A DNA stretch of 64,000 bases from Asinibacterium sp. OR53. GTDB lineage: Bacteria > Bacteroidota > Bacteroidia > Chitinophagales > Chitinophagaceae. This document shows positions 35,568 through 45,152 of the stretch, piece by piece (positions within the stretch are counted from its first letter, which is position 1; each line of letters begins with the position of its first letter). Location of the stretch: the NCBI RefSeq assembly GCF_000515315.1, contig NZ_KI911562.1, positions 2,378,501 to 2,442,500 on the forward strand, in the 5' to 3' direction. The notes under the pieces were generated by a model, which had not been told where the DNA came from, made no database searches, and worked only from the letters and a program-made list of their open reading frames with translations. The translations under genes and the position numbers were made by a program.

Positions 35568-35900
35568 ATGAGTAATCACAACATTAACAAAGGTATCGGC
35601 AGGACAGTTGAGTTCAAAGGTTTGAAAGCACAGTACCTGTTCATTTTCGCAGGCGGCTTGCTGGGTGTACTCATCCTCGTGATGATTATGTACATGGCAG
35701 GTGCAAACTCATACCTGTGCCTGTTCATCGGTGCAGGCGGTGCATCGCTCATTGTGTGGCAAACATTCGCATTAAACGGTAAGTACGGTGAACACGGATT
35801 GATGAAGCTGGGTGCAAAGAAAAGGCATCCGAAATATATCATCTGCCGCAAGGCTGTACACCGCTATGTAAAGTTCACCCGTAAATCCGATGCCCTATGA
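35568..35900 (+). CDS. traF: TraF, DUF4133 family (VirB3-like)
   Basis: 110 residues from ATG 35568 (MSNHNINKGIGR); an ATG six bases earlier is possible. The start INKGIGRTVEFKGLKAQYL is highly typical of DUF4133, followed by two membrane spans and a basic tail. By position and topology it corresponds to VirB3 of type IV secretion, an inner-membrane partner of the TraG ATPase. It overlaps traG by 4 nt. Confidence 0.9.
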   Translation: MSNHNINKGIGRTVEFKGLKAQYLFIFAGGLLGVLILVMIMYMAGANSYLCLFIGAGGASLIVWQTFALNGKYGEHGLMKLGAKKRHPKYIICRKAVHRYVKFTRKSDAL

Positions 35901-38404
35901 GAAATACAGCAAAAGCCACAACGCTGGAAAGCAAGTTTCCCTTATTGTCGGTGGAACAGAACTGCATCATCAGTAAAGATGCGGACATTACTGCCTGCTT
36001 TCGGGTACACCTGCCGGAACTGTTCACGGTAGCATCACCGGAGTATGACGCTATCCATTCAGCATGGCACAAGGCTATCAAGACCTTGCCGGATTACTCC
36101 ATTATCCACAAACAGGATTGGTTTATTAAAGAAAGCTACGCACCTGATATTGCACAGGATGGATTGAGCTTTTTAGCGAAGTCCTATCAGCAGCATTTCA
36201 ACGAACGTCCTTTTCTTAATCATTACTGTTACCTGTTCCTTACCAAGACCACCAAAGACCGGATGCGTATGCAAAGCAATTTCTCATCGCTTTGCAAAGG
36301 TGTACTTATCCCGAAAGAAATAAGGGATAAAGAAACCGTTCGCAGGTTCATGGAAGCGGTGGCGCAGTTTGAGCGTATTATGAACGATAGCGGGTTTGTG
36401 AAGCTGGAACGACTTACAGAAGATGACATCATCGGTACGGACAACACGCAGGGTTTGTTAGAGCAATATTTTACCCTGTCAAGGGAAGCCGCAACACCCA
36501 TGCAGGACATCGCTTTGGGAAGTGAGGATGTACGCATCGGTAACAAAAGGCTGTGCCTGCATACACTTTCAGACACGGACGATTTGCCCGGAACGGTATC
36601 GGCAAACACAAGGTATGAAAAGCTATCTACTGATAGAAGCGATTGCTTGTTGTCTTTTGCTGCTCCCGTGGGCTTGCTACTTAGCTGCAACCACATTTAC
36701 AACCAGTATTTGTTTTTAGACAACAGCGATGAGAACCTGCGCAAGTTTGAAAAGTCTGCCCGCAATATGCACTCACTGGCAAGGTACAGCAGGGCTAATC
36801 AAATTAACAAAGAGTGGATTGAAAAGTACCTGAACGAAGCACACAGCTTCGGGCTTTCTTCTATTCGTGCGCACTTCAACATCATGGCATGGTCAGACGA
36901 GCCGAACGAACTCAAACAGCTAAAGAACGATACAGGTAGCGCACTGGCTTTGATGGAATGCAAGCCACGCCACAATACTGTGGACGTTGCCACGCTGTAT
37001 TGGGCGGCTATGCCGGGCAATGCGGGCGACTTTCCGAGCGAAGAAAGTTTTTACACGTTCATAGAACCTGCACTGTGCTTCTTCACCGAAGAAACCAATT
37101 ACCAAAGTTCGCCATCACCCTTTGGTATCAAGATGGCAGACAGGCTTACGGGCAAACCTATCCATTTGGATATTTCCGATTTGCCCATGAAAAAAGGCAT
37201 CATCACGAACCGCAACAAATTCATTTTGGGGCCATCAGGTTCGGGTAAGTCTTTTTTCACCAACCACATGGTACGTCAATATTACGAACAGGGCGCACAC
37301 GTCCTGCTGGTAGATACAGGTAACTCGTATCAGGGGTTGTGTGAACTGATTAAGGGAAAGACCAGAGGCGAAGACGGCGTTTATTTCACTTACACAGAAG
37401 ACAACCCGATTGCGTTCAATCCCTTTTATACCGATGACGGCGTGTTTGATATAGAAAAAAGGGAAAGTATCAAAACGCTTATCCTAACGCTTTGGAAACG
37501 GGACGATGAGCCGCCCAAACGTTCTGAAGAAGTAGCATTGTCCAATGCTGTTTCGGGTTACATCGAACACATCAAACAGGATGATGCTTATCCCTCGTTC
37601 AACGGTTTTTATGAGTATGTGAAAGGCGACTACCGCAAGGTTCTCGAAGAAAAGCAGGTAAGGGAAAAAGACTTTGACCTCGCCAACTTCCTGAACGTGC
37701 TGGAACCCTATTACAAAGGCGGGGAATATGATTACTTGCTGAACTCCGACAAGCAATTAGACCTGCTTTCCAAACGCTTTATCGTGTTTGAAATTGATGC
37801 GATAAAAGACCACAAGATACTGTTTCCCATTGTCACCATCATTATCATGGAGGTTTTCATCAACAAGATGCGCAGGCTAAAAGGTGTGCGTAAGCTGATA
37901 CTGATTGAAGAAGCGTGGAAGGCGATAGCGAAAGAGGGTATGGCAGAATACATCAAGTATTTGTTCAAAACTGTCCGCAAGTTTTTTGGTGAGGCGATAG
38001 TCGTAACGCAGGAAGTGGACGACATCATCCAGTCGCCCATTGTGAAAGAAAGTATCATCAATAACTCCGACTGTAAAATCCTGCTTGACCAGCGCAAGTA
38101 CATGAACAAGTTTGATGACATCCAAGCGATGCTGGGGCTTACGGATAAAGAGAAAGGACAGGTACTTTCTATCAACATGAACAATGACCCAAGCCGCCTT
38201 TACAAAGAGGTTTGGATTGGGTTAGGTGGTACGCACTCCGCCGTATATGCCACAGAGGTATCGCTCGAAGAATATCTCGCATACACCACCGAAGAAACCG
38301 AAAAACTGGAAGTTATGCAGCTCGCTCATGAGCTGGGCGGCAATGTGGAGCAAGCCATTAAGCGCATTGCACTTCAAAGACGTGAAAAAGCAAACAATTT
38401 CTAA
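35897..38404 (+). CDS. traG: TraG, conjugation ATPase (VirB4-like)
   Basis: 835 residues. The N-terminal domain (DUF3875 region) is followed by the P-loop ATPase: Walker A LGPSGSGKSFFTNHM near 445, Walker B LILIEEAW near 669, and VTQEVDDI downstream. This is the VirB4 homologue that powers pilus and channel assembly at the inner membrane. The start overlaps traF (ATGA). Full length for the family. Confidence 0.94.
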   Translation: MRNTAKATTLESKFPLLSVEQNCIISKDADITACFRVHLPELFTVASPEYDAIHSAWHKAIKTLPDYSIIHKQDWFIKESYAPDIAQDGLSFLAKSYQQHFNERPFLNHYCYLFLTKTTKDRMRMQSNFSSLCKGVLIPKEIRDKETVRRFMEAVAQFERIMNDSGFVKLERLTEDDIIGTDNTQGLLEQYFTLSREAATPMQDIALGSEDVRIGNKRLCLHTLSDTDDLPGTVSANTRYEKLSTDRSDCLLSFAAPVGLLLSCNHIYNQYLFLDNSDENLRKFEKSARNMHSLARYSRANQINKEWIEKYLNEAHSFGLSSIRAHFNIMAWSDEPNELKQLKNDTGSALALMECKPRHNTVDVATLYWAAMPGNAGDFPSEESFYTFIEPALCFFTEETNYQSSPSPFGIKMADRLTGKPIHLDISDLPMKKGIITNRNKFILGPSGSGKSFFTNHMVRQYYEQGAHVLLVDTGNSYQGLCELIKGKTRGEDGVYFTYTEDNPIAFNPFYTDDGVFDIEKRESIKTLILTLWKRDDEPPKRSEEVALSNAVSGYIEHIKQDDAYPSFNGFYEYVKGDYRKVLEEKQVREKDFDLANFLNVLEPYYKGGEYDYLLNSDKQLDLLSKRFIVFEIDAIKDHKILFPIVTIIIMEVFINKMRRLKGVRKLILIEEAWKAIAKEGMAEYIKYLFKTVRKFFGEAIVVTQEVDDIIQSPIVKESIINNSDCKILLDQRKYMNKFDDIQAMLGLTDKEKGQVLSINMNNDPSRLYKEVWIGLGGTHSAVYATEVSLEEYLAYTTEETEKLEVMQLAHELGGNVEQAIKRIALQRREKANNF

Positions 38405-38424
38405 TCATTTAAAAAGCAAGACAA

Positions 38425-38640
38425 GTGGAAAAGGAGAAAATCACATTACCTATTGGCAGCAACAAGGCTTTGGTATTTGAAGCCGACCCCGCTAACAAAG
38501 AGGAACAGGACTTTGCAAAACTATGTAAGGAAGTATCGGCAACCCAGCCTCAAAGTTTGCAGGACTTTTTTACACGGCTTAACGACCTGCAACAGAAAAA
38601 AACGCCTGAACCCATTAAGAAAATGGGGCGCAAAATGTAA
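38425..38640 (+). CDS. Small conserved tra-region protein (traG-traI gap)
   Basis: 71 residues with a GTG start at 38425 preceded by AAGCAAGACAA. Acidic N-terminus (EKEKITLPIGSNKALVFEAD) and basic C-terminus (KKMGRKM). No membrane span. I do not recognise a named family. It sits where traH lies in CTnDOT but does not look like a membrane TraH. It is likely real because codon use and spacing fit the operon. Confidence 0.6.
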   Translation: MEKEKITLPIGSNKALVFEADPANKEEQDFAKLCKEVSATQPQSLQDFFTRLNDLQQKKTPEPIKKMGRKM

Positions 38641-38704
38641 GACAGCCCATTGAATATGGGAAAGAGAAAATCAAGCAATTATTAATTTTTAAAAATCAGA
38701 AACA

Positions 38705-39337
38705 ATGAAAAAAGCAATGTTACTGGTGTGTACGGCAATCATGCTTGCCGCTGCACCATCCGCTAAAGCGCAGTTTGTAGTAACTGACCCCGGAAACCTT
38801 ATTTCCGGCATCCTCAACAGTGCAAACGAAATCGTGCAAACGTCCTCCACTGTGAGCAACGTGGTTAAGAATTTCAACGAGGTGAAAAAAGTGTATGACC
38901 AAGGCAAAGAGTATTACGACAAACTGAAAGCGGTCAACAACCTGGTTAAAGATGCCCGCAAGGTACAGCAAACTGTTTTGCTGGTGGGCGATGTGTCCGA
39001 AATGTATGTGAAGAATTTCGGCAAAATGATGAACGACCCCAATTTCACCCCGCAGGAACTGACGGCAATAGCCAACGGTTATTCCACGCTCCTGAATGAA
39101 AGCACCGAGTTGTTGAAAGAGCTGAAACAGATTGTTTCCAACACCGGGCTATCCTTAAATGATAAGGAGCGTATGGACGTAATAGACAAGGTGTACAAAG
39201 AGGTTAAGGACTACCACAGCCTTGTACGCTACTATACCAATAAAAATATTTCTGTAAGCATTTTGAGGGCGAAGAAACAGAACAACACCAAACGGGTGCT
39301 GGAACTGTACGGAACCGCAGAACAAAAATATTGGTAA
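38705..39337 (+). CDS. traI: TraI, DUF4141 family periplasmic protein
   Basis: 210 residues with a clear signal peptide (MKKAMLLVCTAIMLAAAPSAKAQ). The body is mostly helical (VSNVVKNFNEVKKVYDQ) and resembles the VirB5-like DUF4141 proteins of these elements. It is probably exported and takes part in the transfer channel or pilus tip. It stops 3 nt before traJ. Confidence 0.9.
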   Translation: MKKAMLLVCTAIMLAAAPSAKAQFVVTDPGNLISGILNSANEIVQTSSTVSNVVKNFNEVKKVYDQGKEYYDKLKAVNNLVKDARKVQQTVLLVGDVSEMYVKNFGKMMNDPNFTPQELTAIANGYSTLLNESTELLKELKQIVSNTGLSLNDKERMDVIDKVYKEVKDYHSLVRYYTNKNISVSILRAKKQNNTKRVLELYGTAEQKYW

Positions 39338-39340
39338 GCT

Positions 39341-40336
39341 ATGGAATGGAATAATCTTCACGAAATGCTGCGCAGCCTGTATGATGAAATGATGCCTTTA
39401 ACGGCAGACATGGCTGCAATAGCAAAAGGCATCGCCGGATTGGGCGCACTCTTTTATGTCGCCCTCAAAGTCTGGCAGGCATTGAGCCGTGCGGAACCGA
39501 TAGACGTATTCCCTTTGCTCCGTCCGTTCGCCATAGGGCTTTGTATTATGTTTTTCCCCACGATGGTTTTGGGGACTATCAATGCGGTAATGTCGCCCGT
39601 TGTGAAAGGCACGCACTCCATGCTCGAAGGTCAGGTGCTTGACCTGAACAAGTTGCAACAGCAGAAAGACCAGTTGGAAAGGGAGGCAATGCTTCGCAAT
39701 CCCGAAACCGCTTACCTCGTGAGCGATGAGGAATTTGATAAGAAGCTGGATGAATTGGGTTGGTCGCCCTCCGATTTGGCAACCATGACGGGAATGTATC
39801 TCGACAGGCAAGCCTATAAAATGGAAAAAGCCATTAAGGAGTGGTTTCGTGACCTGCTGGAAATACTCTTTCAGGCGGCGGCATTGGTCATAGATACGAT
39901 ACGAACGTTCTTCCTCATCGTGCTGTCCATATTGGGGCCGATAGCCTTTGCGATAAGCGTATGGGACGGTTTTCAGTCCACGCTTACGCAATGGCTGACC
40001 CGATATATCAGTGTGTACCTGTGGTTGCCCATATCCGATATGTTCAGTTCCATACTGGCGAAAATACAATCGCTGATACTGGAACGAGACATTGCAATGT
40101 TAGCAGACCCCACTTATATCCCCGATACCTCCAATACCGTGTATATCATTTTCATGCTGATTGGCATAGTGGGCTATTTCACTATTCCAACGGTAGCGGG
40201 CTGGGTAATTCAGGCGGGTGGCGCAGGAAACTTCATGCGCAATGTAAACTCTACGGCTGCGAAAACAGGAAACCTTGCCGGAGCTGGAACAGGAGCCGCA
40301 GTAGGCAATATCGGCGGCAGGTTATTGAACAAATAA
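39341..40336 (+). CDS. traJ: TraJ, VirB6-like inner-membrane protein
   Basis: 331 residues with about six to eight membrane spans (for example AIAKGIAGLGALFYVALKVW, then FFLIVLSILGPIAFAISVWD) and a Gly/Ala-rich tail (GNLAGAGTGAAVGNIGGRL). It matches the CTnDOT TraJ family, the equivalent of VirB6 in the inner-membrane channel. It is spaced 3 nt from traI and 15 nt from traK. Confidence 0.92.
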   Translation: MEWNNLHEMLRSLYDEMMPLTADMAAIAKGIAGLGALFYVALKVWQALSRAEPIDVFPLLRPFAIGLCIMFFPTMVLGTINAVMSPVVKGTHSMLEGQVLDLNKLQQQKDQLEREAMLRNPETAYLVSDEEFDKKLDELGWSPSDLATMTGMYLDRQAYKMEKAIKEWFRDLLEILFQAAALVIDTIRTFFLIVLSILGPIAFAISVWDGFQSTLTQWLTRYISVYLWLPISDMFSSILAKIQSLILERDIAMLADPTYIPDTSNTVYIIFMLIGIVGYFTIPTVAGWVIQAGGAGNFMRNVNSTAAKTGNLAGAGTGAAVGNIGGRLLNK

Positions 40337-40351
40337 TTAATCATCATAAAA

Positions 40352-40975
40352 ATGGAATTTAAAACATTAAGAAACATCGAAAACAGTTTTAGACAGATAA
40401 GACTGTATGCTATTGTTTTTGCCATTCTCTGCATCAGCGTAGTAGGATATGCCGTTTGGCAGTCCTACCGCTTTGCGGAGTTACAACGGCAAAAGATTTA
40501 TGTACTGGATAATGGTAAATCATTGATGCTCGCTTTATCACAGGATGCAAGCATTAACCGACCAGTAGAAGCCCGTGAACACGTAAGACGTTTCCATGAA
40601 TTATTCTTTACACTCGCACCGGATAAGAATGCCATCGAAAGCAATATGAAACGGGCATTCAACCTCGCTGACAAAAGTGCCTTTGATTATTACAAAGACC
40701 TTTCGGAAAAGGGCTATTACAATCGTATCATTTCGGGCAACGTACAGCAACGTATTGAAGTGGACAGTGTGGTCTGCAACTTCGACAGCTATCCTTATGC
40801 CGTGCGTACTTACGCAAAACAATTCATCATCCGTTCGAGCAATGTTACCAAACGCAGCCTTGTGACCTCTTGCTACCTCGTGAACTCCGTCCGTTCGGAC
40901 AACAACCCGCAGGGCTTCAACATCGAAAAATTTGCCGTGCTGGAAAACAAAGACATGGAGGTCATCGAACGCTAA
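40352..40975 (+). CDS. traK: TraK, VirB8-like conjugation protein
   Basis: 207 residues: a short cytoplasmic start, one span (YAIVFAILCISVVGYAVWQSY) and a periplasmic domain of mixed alpha/beta type. It matches TraK of Bacteroidota conjugative transposons and, by layout, VirB8, which nucleates the type IV channel. The next gene starts 10 nt after the stop. Confidence 0.92.
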   Translation: MEFKTLRNIENSFRQIRLYAIVFAILCISVVGYAVWQSYRFAELQRQKIYVLDNGKSLMLALSQDASINRPVEAREHVRRFHELFFTLAPDKNAIESNMKRAFNLADKSAFDYYKDLSEKGYYNRIISGNVQQRIEVDSVVCNFDSYPYAVRTYAKQFIIRSSNVTKRSLVTSCYLVNSVRSDNNPQGFNIEKFAVLENKDMEVIER

Positions 40976-40985
40976 AATCAATTCT

Positions 40986-41414
40986 ATGGAAGTATTATCA
41001 GATTTAAACACGTTTGCCAAAATCCTTACCGACAAAGGATATAACGGCTATTTCCATACGCAGGGTGCGTATCCCGGAAAGCTAAAAGACAGCATAGGCG
41101 AATACCTCGAAAACTGCCGTAATGGTACGGAGGGAACACCTAAGCCTGTACTACTTATTACGGGCTACCTGCAATGGGCTGGCGAAAACAAACCCCATGT
41201 TGAATGCAGTATGTGGGTGAAACACCTGAACGGAAAATTCTTCCTCAATAAAATGGAGGTTAAAAGAAAAGACCAGTACGGGCATTTATTAAAGCAATCG
41301 GAACTCACCAACCTGTCTGTGGTCAATGCTCCCAAAATAAAGGAGGCAATTGCTTTGGTCAGTGATGCGCCCCAACAAAAGGCTGTTCCCAAAAGCAGGG
41401 GTTTCAGGCACTAA
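40986..41414 (+). CDS. Uncharacterised protein between traK and traL
   Basis: 142 residues from ATG 40986 (MEVLSDLNTFAKILTDKGY); the longer frame from 40932 would overlap traK. Soluble, no signal peptide. Segments KPVLLITGYLQWAG and GENKPHVECSMWVKHLNGKFFL look like an antiparallel sheet. Such a gene is not in classical CTnDOT at this place. Tight spacing with traK and traL shows it is translated with the channel genes, so a cytoplasmic assembly or regulatory factor is possible. I do not recognise it. Confidence 0.7.
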   Translation: MEVLSDLNTFAKILTDKGYNGYFHTQGAYPGKLKDSIGEYLENCRNGTEGTPKPVLLITGYLQWAGENKPHVECSMWVKHLNGKFFLNKMEVKRKDQYGHLLKQSELTNLSVVNAPKIKEAIALVSDAPQQKAVPKSRGFRH

Positions 41415-41434
41415 AAACGGAAAATAGTTAAGGC

Positions 41435-41719
41435 ATGAAAAAGTTAAGAACAAAAATCAGAAAATGGTTTGAGAGGCTCGATGACAAATGGCGTGAGCTG
41501 CCAGTAAAAAAGCAGCACCGCTATACACTATTGCTCTTTGCGGGCTATCTGTTATTGTCCGTTATCGTCATAGCGAAAGTGTGCTATGATGTTGGCGCAA
41601 GCGATAGCAAACTGAAAATAGAGCATATCGAAAACCCGCTTATCAAACAAAAAAAGTCCCCGGTATCTCCGCAGGACAGTATTTCAAAAATTCTAAAAAA
41701 TCAGTTGTATGAAAGATAA
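41435..41719 (+). CDS. traL: TraL, small membrane protein
   Basis: 94 residues: basic cytoplasmic N-terminus (WFERLDDKWRELPVKKQHR), one span (YTLLLFAGYLLLSVIVIAKV) and a short periplasmic tail. It fits TraL of CTnDOT-type elements (DUF3989-like) in position and size. It overlaps traM by 11 nt. Confidence 0.8.
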   Translation: MKKLRTKIRKWFERLDDKWRELPVKKQHRYTLLLFAGYLLLSVIVIAKVCYDVGASDSKLKIEHIENPLIKQKKSPVSPQDSISKILKNQLYER

Positions 41720-43037
41720 TGAAAACAAAAGGGTGAGTATTCTGGTCGAAGATGACGACCCGAATAATCAAAAGGAAACACCGAAAGACGGTGCGCAGCA
41801 CAAAGCTGAAAAGCTAAAGAAGCCAATCATCTTTATGCTTATGGCTCTGGTATTTCTCGGCTGTATGTACCTAATCTTCAAACCGTCTTCCGACAAGAAA
41901 AAAGTTCAGGATATAGGGTTGAACGATGCCGTGCCGCAGGCTACGGATGCAGGCTTACAAGCTGACAAGCAAAAAGCCTATGAGCAGGAAATGCTGGAAC
42001 AGAAAGAGCAAGAAAAGCGCAATGCGCTTACCTCCCTGTCCGATTACTGGAACGCAGACAGTACCACCGACAAGAAAGCAATTGCTCCGGATGAGGGTAA
42101 CGAAGACGGATCTGCTTTCGGAGGTGGTACACAGCGGGGCGGCAATCCGGCTTTAAACAGTTACCGAAATGCCCAAAGTACGTTAGGCTCGTTTTACGAC
42201 AATAACGATTATCAAACGCAGGAACTCCGTAGGCAGGTGGATGAATTGAAGGAAAAACTGGCGGCAAAAGACGTACCGCCTACCACCACCGTGCAAGACC
42301 AAATGGCTTTGATGGAGAAGTCTTATCAGATGGCGGCGAAATATCTGCCATCCAATACTACCTCACAACCGGGTAAGGTTGATACGACTGTTCCCGCAAA
42401 AGGTGCTACGCAAAAAGAACATTTTGTGGCGTTCTCGCCAGCAAGGAAAAATGCCGTATCTGCTTTGTACCGTGAACCTACGGACAGTGCATTTTTGGCA
42501 AACTGGAACGAAGCCCGTAACAGGGGATTTTATACCGCCGGAACCAATGAGCAGGTTATACAGCCCAAAAACAGTATCAAAGCGGTAGTTCAGGAAACAC
42601 AAACCGTAACGGATGAAAGTGGTGTACGCCTGCGTTTGATGGAAACTGCAAAAACACCCAGCCGTACCATTCCAGCCGGAACAGTATTAACGGCAAACGC
42701 CAAGTTTGCAGGCGGCAGGTTACAGTTAAAAGTAACCTCTATCGAATACGAAGGCAATATTATCCCTGTGGAAATAACGGTGTACGATTTGGACGGACAG
42801 CAAGGCTTGTACGTGCCTTATTCGCCTGAAGTAAATGCCCTAACGGAAATTGCCTCTAACATGAGCCAAACCTCCGGCACGTCCATTATGATGACCCGCT
42901 CCGCAGGACAACAAGCAGCAGGCGACCTTTCCCGTGGCGTGGTGCAAGGTATATCGGGTTATTTCGCCAAAAAGGTAAGAACGCCGAAAGTCACCGTTAA
43001 AGCCGGTCATCAGTTATTCCTCGTTTCCAAAAACTAA
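41709..43037 (+). CDS. traM: TraM, VirB10-like conjugation protein
   Basis: 442 residues: cytoplasmic acidic start, one span (KKPIIFMLMALVFLGCMYLI), a coiled-coil and Pro/Gln-rich periplasmic stretch, then a beta-rich C-terminal domain (LTANAKFAGGRLQLKVTSIE) like VirB10/TrbI. It matches the conjugative transposon TraM family and would link the inner and outer membranes. Confidence 0.92.
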   Translation: MKDNENKRVSILVEDDDPNNQKETPKDGAQHKAEKLKKPIIFMLMALVFLGCMYLIFKPSSDKKKVQDIGLNDAVPQATDAGLQADKQKAYEQEMLEQKEQEKRNALTSLSDYWNADSTTDKKAIAPDEGNEDGSAFGGGTQRGGNPALNSYRNAQSTLGSFYDNNDYQTQELRRQVDELKEKLAAKDVPPTTTVQDQMALMEKSYQMAAKYLPSNTTSQPGKVDTTVPAKGATQKEHFVAFSPARKNAVSALYREPTDSAFLANWNEARNRGFYTAGTNEQVIQPKNSIKAVVQETQTVTDESGVRLRLMETAKTPSRTIPAGTVLTANAKFAGGRLQLKVTSIEYEGNIIPVEITVYDLDGQQGLYVPYSPEVNALTEIASNMSQTSGTSIMMTRSAGQQAAGDLSRGVVQGISGYFAKKVRTPKVTVKAGHQLFLVSKN

Positions 43038-43064
43038 TGTTCAACACTAAAAATCAGAAATAAA

Positions 43065-43967
43065 ATGAAAGCAATATTTAAAAGTCTTTTGGCAATGGTT
43101 TGTTTGATAGCCTTTAATGCCACTACGAATGCACAGCAGGTTGCATCCAATACAAGCAAATTAAGCATGGGCAAGGTGGAACCTTACGAAATGCAGGTAA
43201 CGTACAATAAGACCTCACATTTAATATTTCCGGCAGCTATCCGATACGTGGATTTGGGCAGTGAATATCTTATTGCAGGCAAGGCAGAAGATGCCGAAAA
43301 CGTGCTGCGTATAAAAGCCACCGTTAAGGGTTTTACTGAAGAAACCAACTTTTCAGTGATTACCGATGATGGGCGTTTCTACAACTTCAATGTTTATTAC
43401 AGTCCGTATCCTACAACGCTCAATTACGATTTACTGACCATGCAAAAAGCATCGGACAGGGAAAACGGAAATGATGTGTTGTTTGAGGAATTGGGAAGCA
43501 ATTCGCCATCGCTGGCCGGGTTGCTTATGGAAACGATTTACAAAAAAGATAAAAGGATTGTAAAGCACATCGCTTCTAAAAGCTACGGTATTCAATTCTT
43601 ATTGAAAGGTATCTATGTCCATAACGGTAAATTCTATTTCCATACGGAACTGCGCAATTCAAGCAATGTACCGTTTAACATTGATTTTGTGAGTTTCAAA
43701 GTCGTGGATAAGAAAGTGGCAAAGCGTACCGTAGTGCAGGAAAAGCCGATAGCACCATTGCGTATGTATAAGCCACTCACGGAAATTGCGGGCAATACTA
43801 CTGAACAAAATGTATTCCTGCTCGACCAGTTCACCATCACCGATGATAAGGTGCTGGTGATTGAAATCTTTGAAAAGAACGGCGGCAGGCAACAAACCTT
43901 ACAGGTTGAAAATTCCGACCTCGTACACGCAAAGCTGGTAAACGCCATGCACCTAAAGATTAATTAA
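43065..43967 (+). CDS. traN: TraN, DUF4138 (VirB9-like) conjugation protein
   Basis: 300 residues with a signal peptide (SLLAMVCLIAFNATTNAQ). The periplasmic body is beta-rich and matches DUF4138/TraN, the VirB9-like partner of TraM in the outer-membrane part of the channel. It starts 27 nt after traM and is followed by traO after 18 nt. Confidence 0.92.
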   Translation: MKAIFKSLLAMVCLIAFNATTNAQQVASNTSKLSMGKVEPYEMQVTYNKTSHLIFPAAIRYVDLGSEYLIAGKAEDAENVLRIKATVKGFTEETNFSVITDDGRFYNFNVYYSPYPTTLNYDLLTMQKASDRENGNDVLFEELGSNSPSLAGLLMETIYKKDKRIVKHIASKSYGIQFLLKGIYVHNGKFYFHTELRNSSNVPFNIDFVSFKVVDKKVAKRTVVQEKPIAPLRMYKPLTEIAGNTTEQNVFLLDQFTITDDKVLVIEIFEKNGGRQQTLQVENSDLVHAKLVNAMHLKIN

Positions 43968-43985
43968 CCAAAACGTAAAAGAGCA

Positions 43986-44543
43986 ATGATAAAATACATT
44001 TTTGCAGTGATGCTTGCGGTGTTGAGCATTACAGCTACACAGGCACAAAGAATGACACCCGGACAAAAGGGACTGGAAGTAAACGCCGGATTGTTATCCA
44101 AAGAAGTAAAGGATAATTATTATCTGAATTTGACCATGACGGTAAACAGCAAGGGCGGGAATTACTGGATATGGGGCGCAGAATATACCCACCAACTCAC
44201 TGATTACAGGACTGTACAGATACCCCTTGAAACCTACACGGGCGAAATGGGTTTCGCTCTCCAGCTTTTAGGCGATGCGAGAAAGACAATAACGCTAAAT
44301 ACGGGGCTTACTGCTGTTGCGGGGTATGAAACCATTAACCGGAGCAAAGAAGTACTGTATGACGGCTCAAAAATCCTTGACAAAGACCATTTTGTTTACG
44401 GAGCCGGGGGGCGTTTGTCCTTTGAAACCTATTTGTCTGACAGGTTTGTGCTGCTCCTGCAAGGTCGTACCAAAGTTTTATGGGGTACGGATTTAAAACA
44501 GTTCCGTCCATCAGCAGGTATTGGACTAAGGTTTAACTTTTAA
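43986..44543 (+). CDS. traO: TraO, outer-membrane-type conjugation protein
   Basis: 185 residues with a signal peptide (YIFAVMLAVLSITATQAQ) and alternating strands ending in SAGIGLRFNF, a C-terminal Phe typical of outer-membrane barrels. It matches the TraO family. It is probably an outer-membrane component of the transfer machine. In CTnDOT traP (a primase) follows; here the next gene is the traQ-type lipoprotein, so traP is missing. Confidence 0.9.
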   Translation: MIKYIFAVMLAVLSITATQAQRMTPGQKGLEVNAGLLSKEVKDNYYLNLTMTVNSKGGNYWIWGAEYTHQLTDYRTVQIPLETYTGEMGFALQLLGDARKTITLNTGLTAVAGYETINRSKEVLYDGSKILDKDHFVYGAGGRLSFETYLSDRFVLLLQGRTKVLWGTDLKQFRPSAGIGLRFNF

Positions 44544-44556
44544 AAAAAGAACAACA

Positions 44557-44991
44557 ATGAAACGATTTTTGAATAGAAACAATTTTTTGTGGCTACTTCT
44601 CCTGGTCATTACCAGTTGTACCATATTATCATCCTGCAATAAGGATGAACTCGATATACAGCAGAACTATCCGTTTGAGGTAAAAGTAATGCCCGTTCCG
44701 GGAGATATATCGAACGGACAGACCGTTGAAATAAGGGTTACGGTTGAGCGGAGCGGAAATTTCAAAGATGCTAAATACTTTATCCGCTATTTCCAATATG
44801 ACGGGCAAGGCACATTGAGGTATTACAACGAACCGCCATATATGCCGAATGATTTGTACCAGCTTCCCGCTACACAGTTCCGGCTGTACTACACTTCACA
44901 GTCTGCCGTATCGCAGTCGTTTGATATTTGGATAAGCGACAATTTCGGGAATGAAAAGAAAGTAAGTTTTCAGTTTAACAATAAAGATTAG
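44557..44991 (+). CDS. traQ: TraQ, DUF3872 lipoprotein
   Basis: 144 residues with a lipoprotein signal (LWLLLLVITSCTILSSC; Cys as the likely lipid site) and a beta-sandwich body with VKVMPVPGDISNGQTVEIRV. It matches DUF3872/TraQ. It closes the tra run; a strong terminator stands 28 nt after the stop. Confidence 0.88.
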   Translation: MKRFLNRNNFLWLLLLVITSCTILSSCNKDELDIQQNYPFEVKVMPVPGDISNGQTVEIRVTVERSGNFKDAKYFIRYFQYDGQGTLRYYNEPPYMPNDLYQLPATQFRLYYTSQSAVSQSFDIWISDNFGNEKKVSFQFNNKD

Positions 44992-45018
44992 TAAGCGATT
45001 GTATCAATCGAAAAATAG

Positions 45019-45050
45019 AAGTCGTCCGACCCAAAAAAGTCGGGCGACTT
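45019..45050 (+). terminator. Terminator of the tra operon
   Basis: AAGTCGTCCGAC and GTCGGGCGACTT form a twelve-base stem with one G-T pair and an eight-base loop, followed directly by TTTTTT. Confidence 0.92.
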
Positions 45051-45114
45051 TTTTTGCGTTTAACAAAACAGGTTATTTATACGTTCGTAAGTAAATTGCT
45101 ATATTTTATTTTGG

Positions 45115-45122
45115 TAAATTTG
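45115..45122 (+). promoter_or_regulatory. -7 box of the acetyltransferase gene
   Basis: TAAATTTG is an exact TAnnTTTG match, 30 nt before the ATG at 45153, with a TTG at 45096-45098 as a weak -33. The surrounding GTAAATTTGC also equals the CTnDOT attachment core consensus, here best explained as promoter. Confidence 0.6.
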
Positions 45123-45152
45123 CGAATAACACTAATAGCGAATAAAAAAAGT

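Noticed and set aside
45114..45123. Exact GTAnnTTTGC match as a second attachment core
   Set aside because: It coincides with a -7 box at the right distance from the acetyltransferase gene; another exact match at 27456-27465 (minus strand) is likewise a promoter, so the motif alone is not evidence of an att site.
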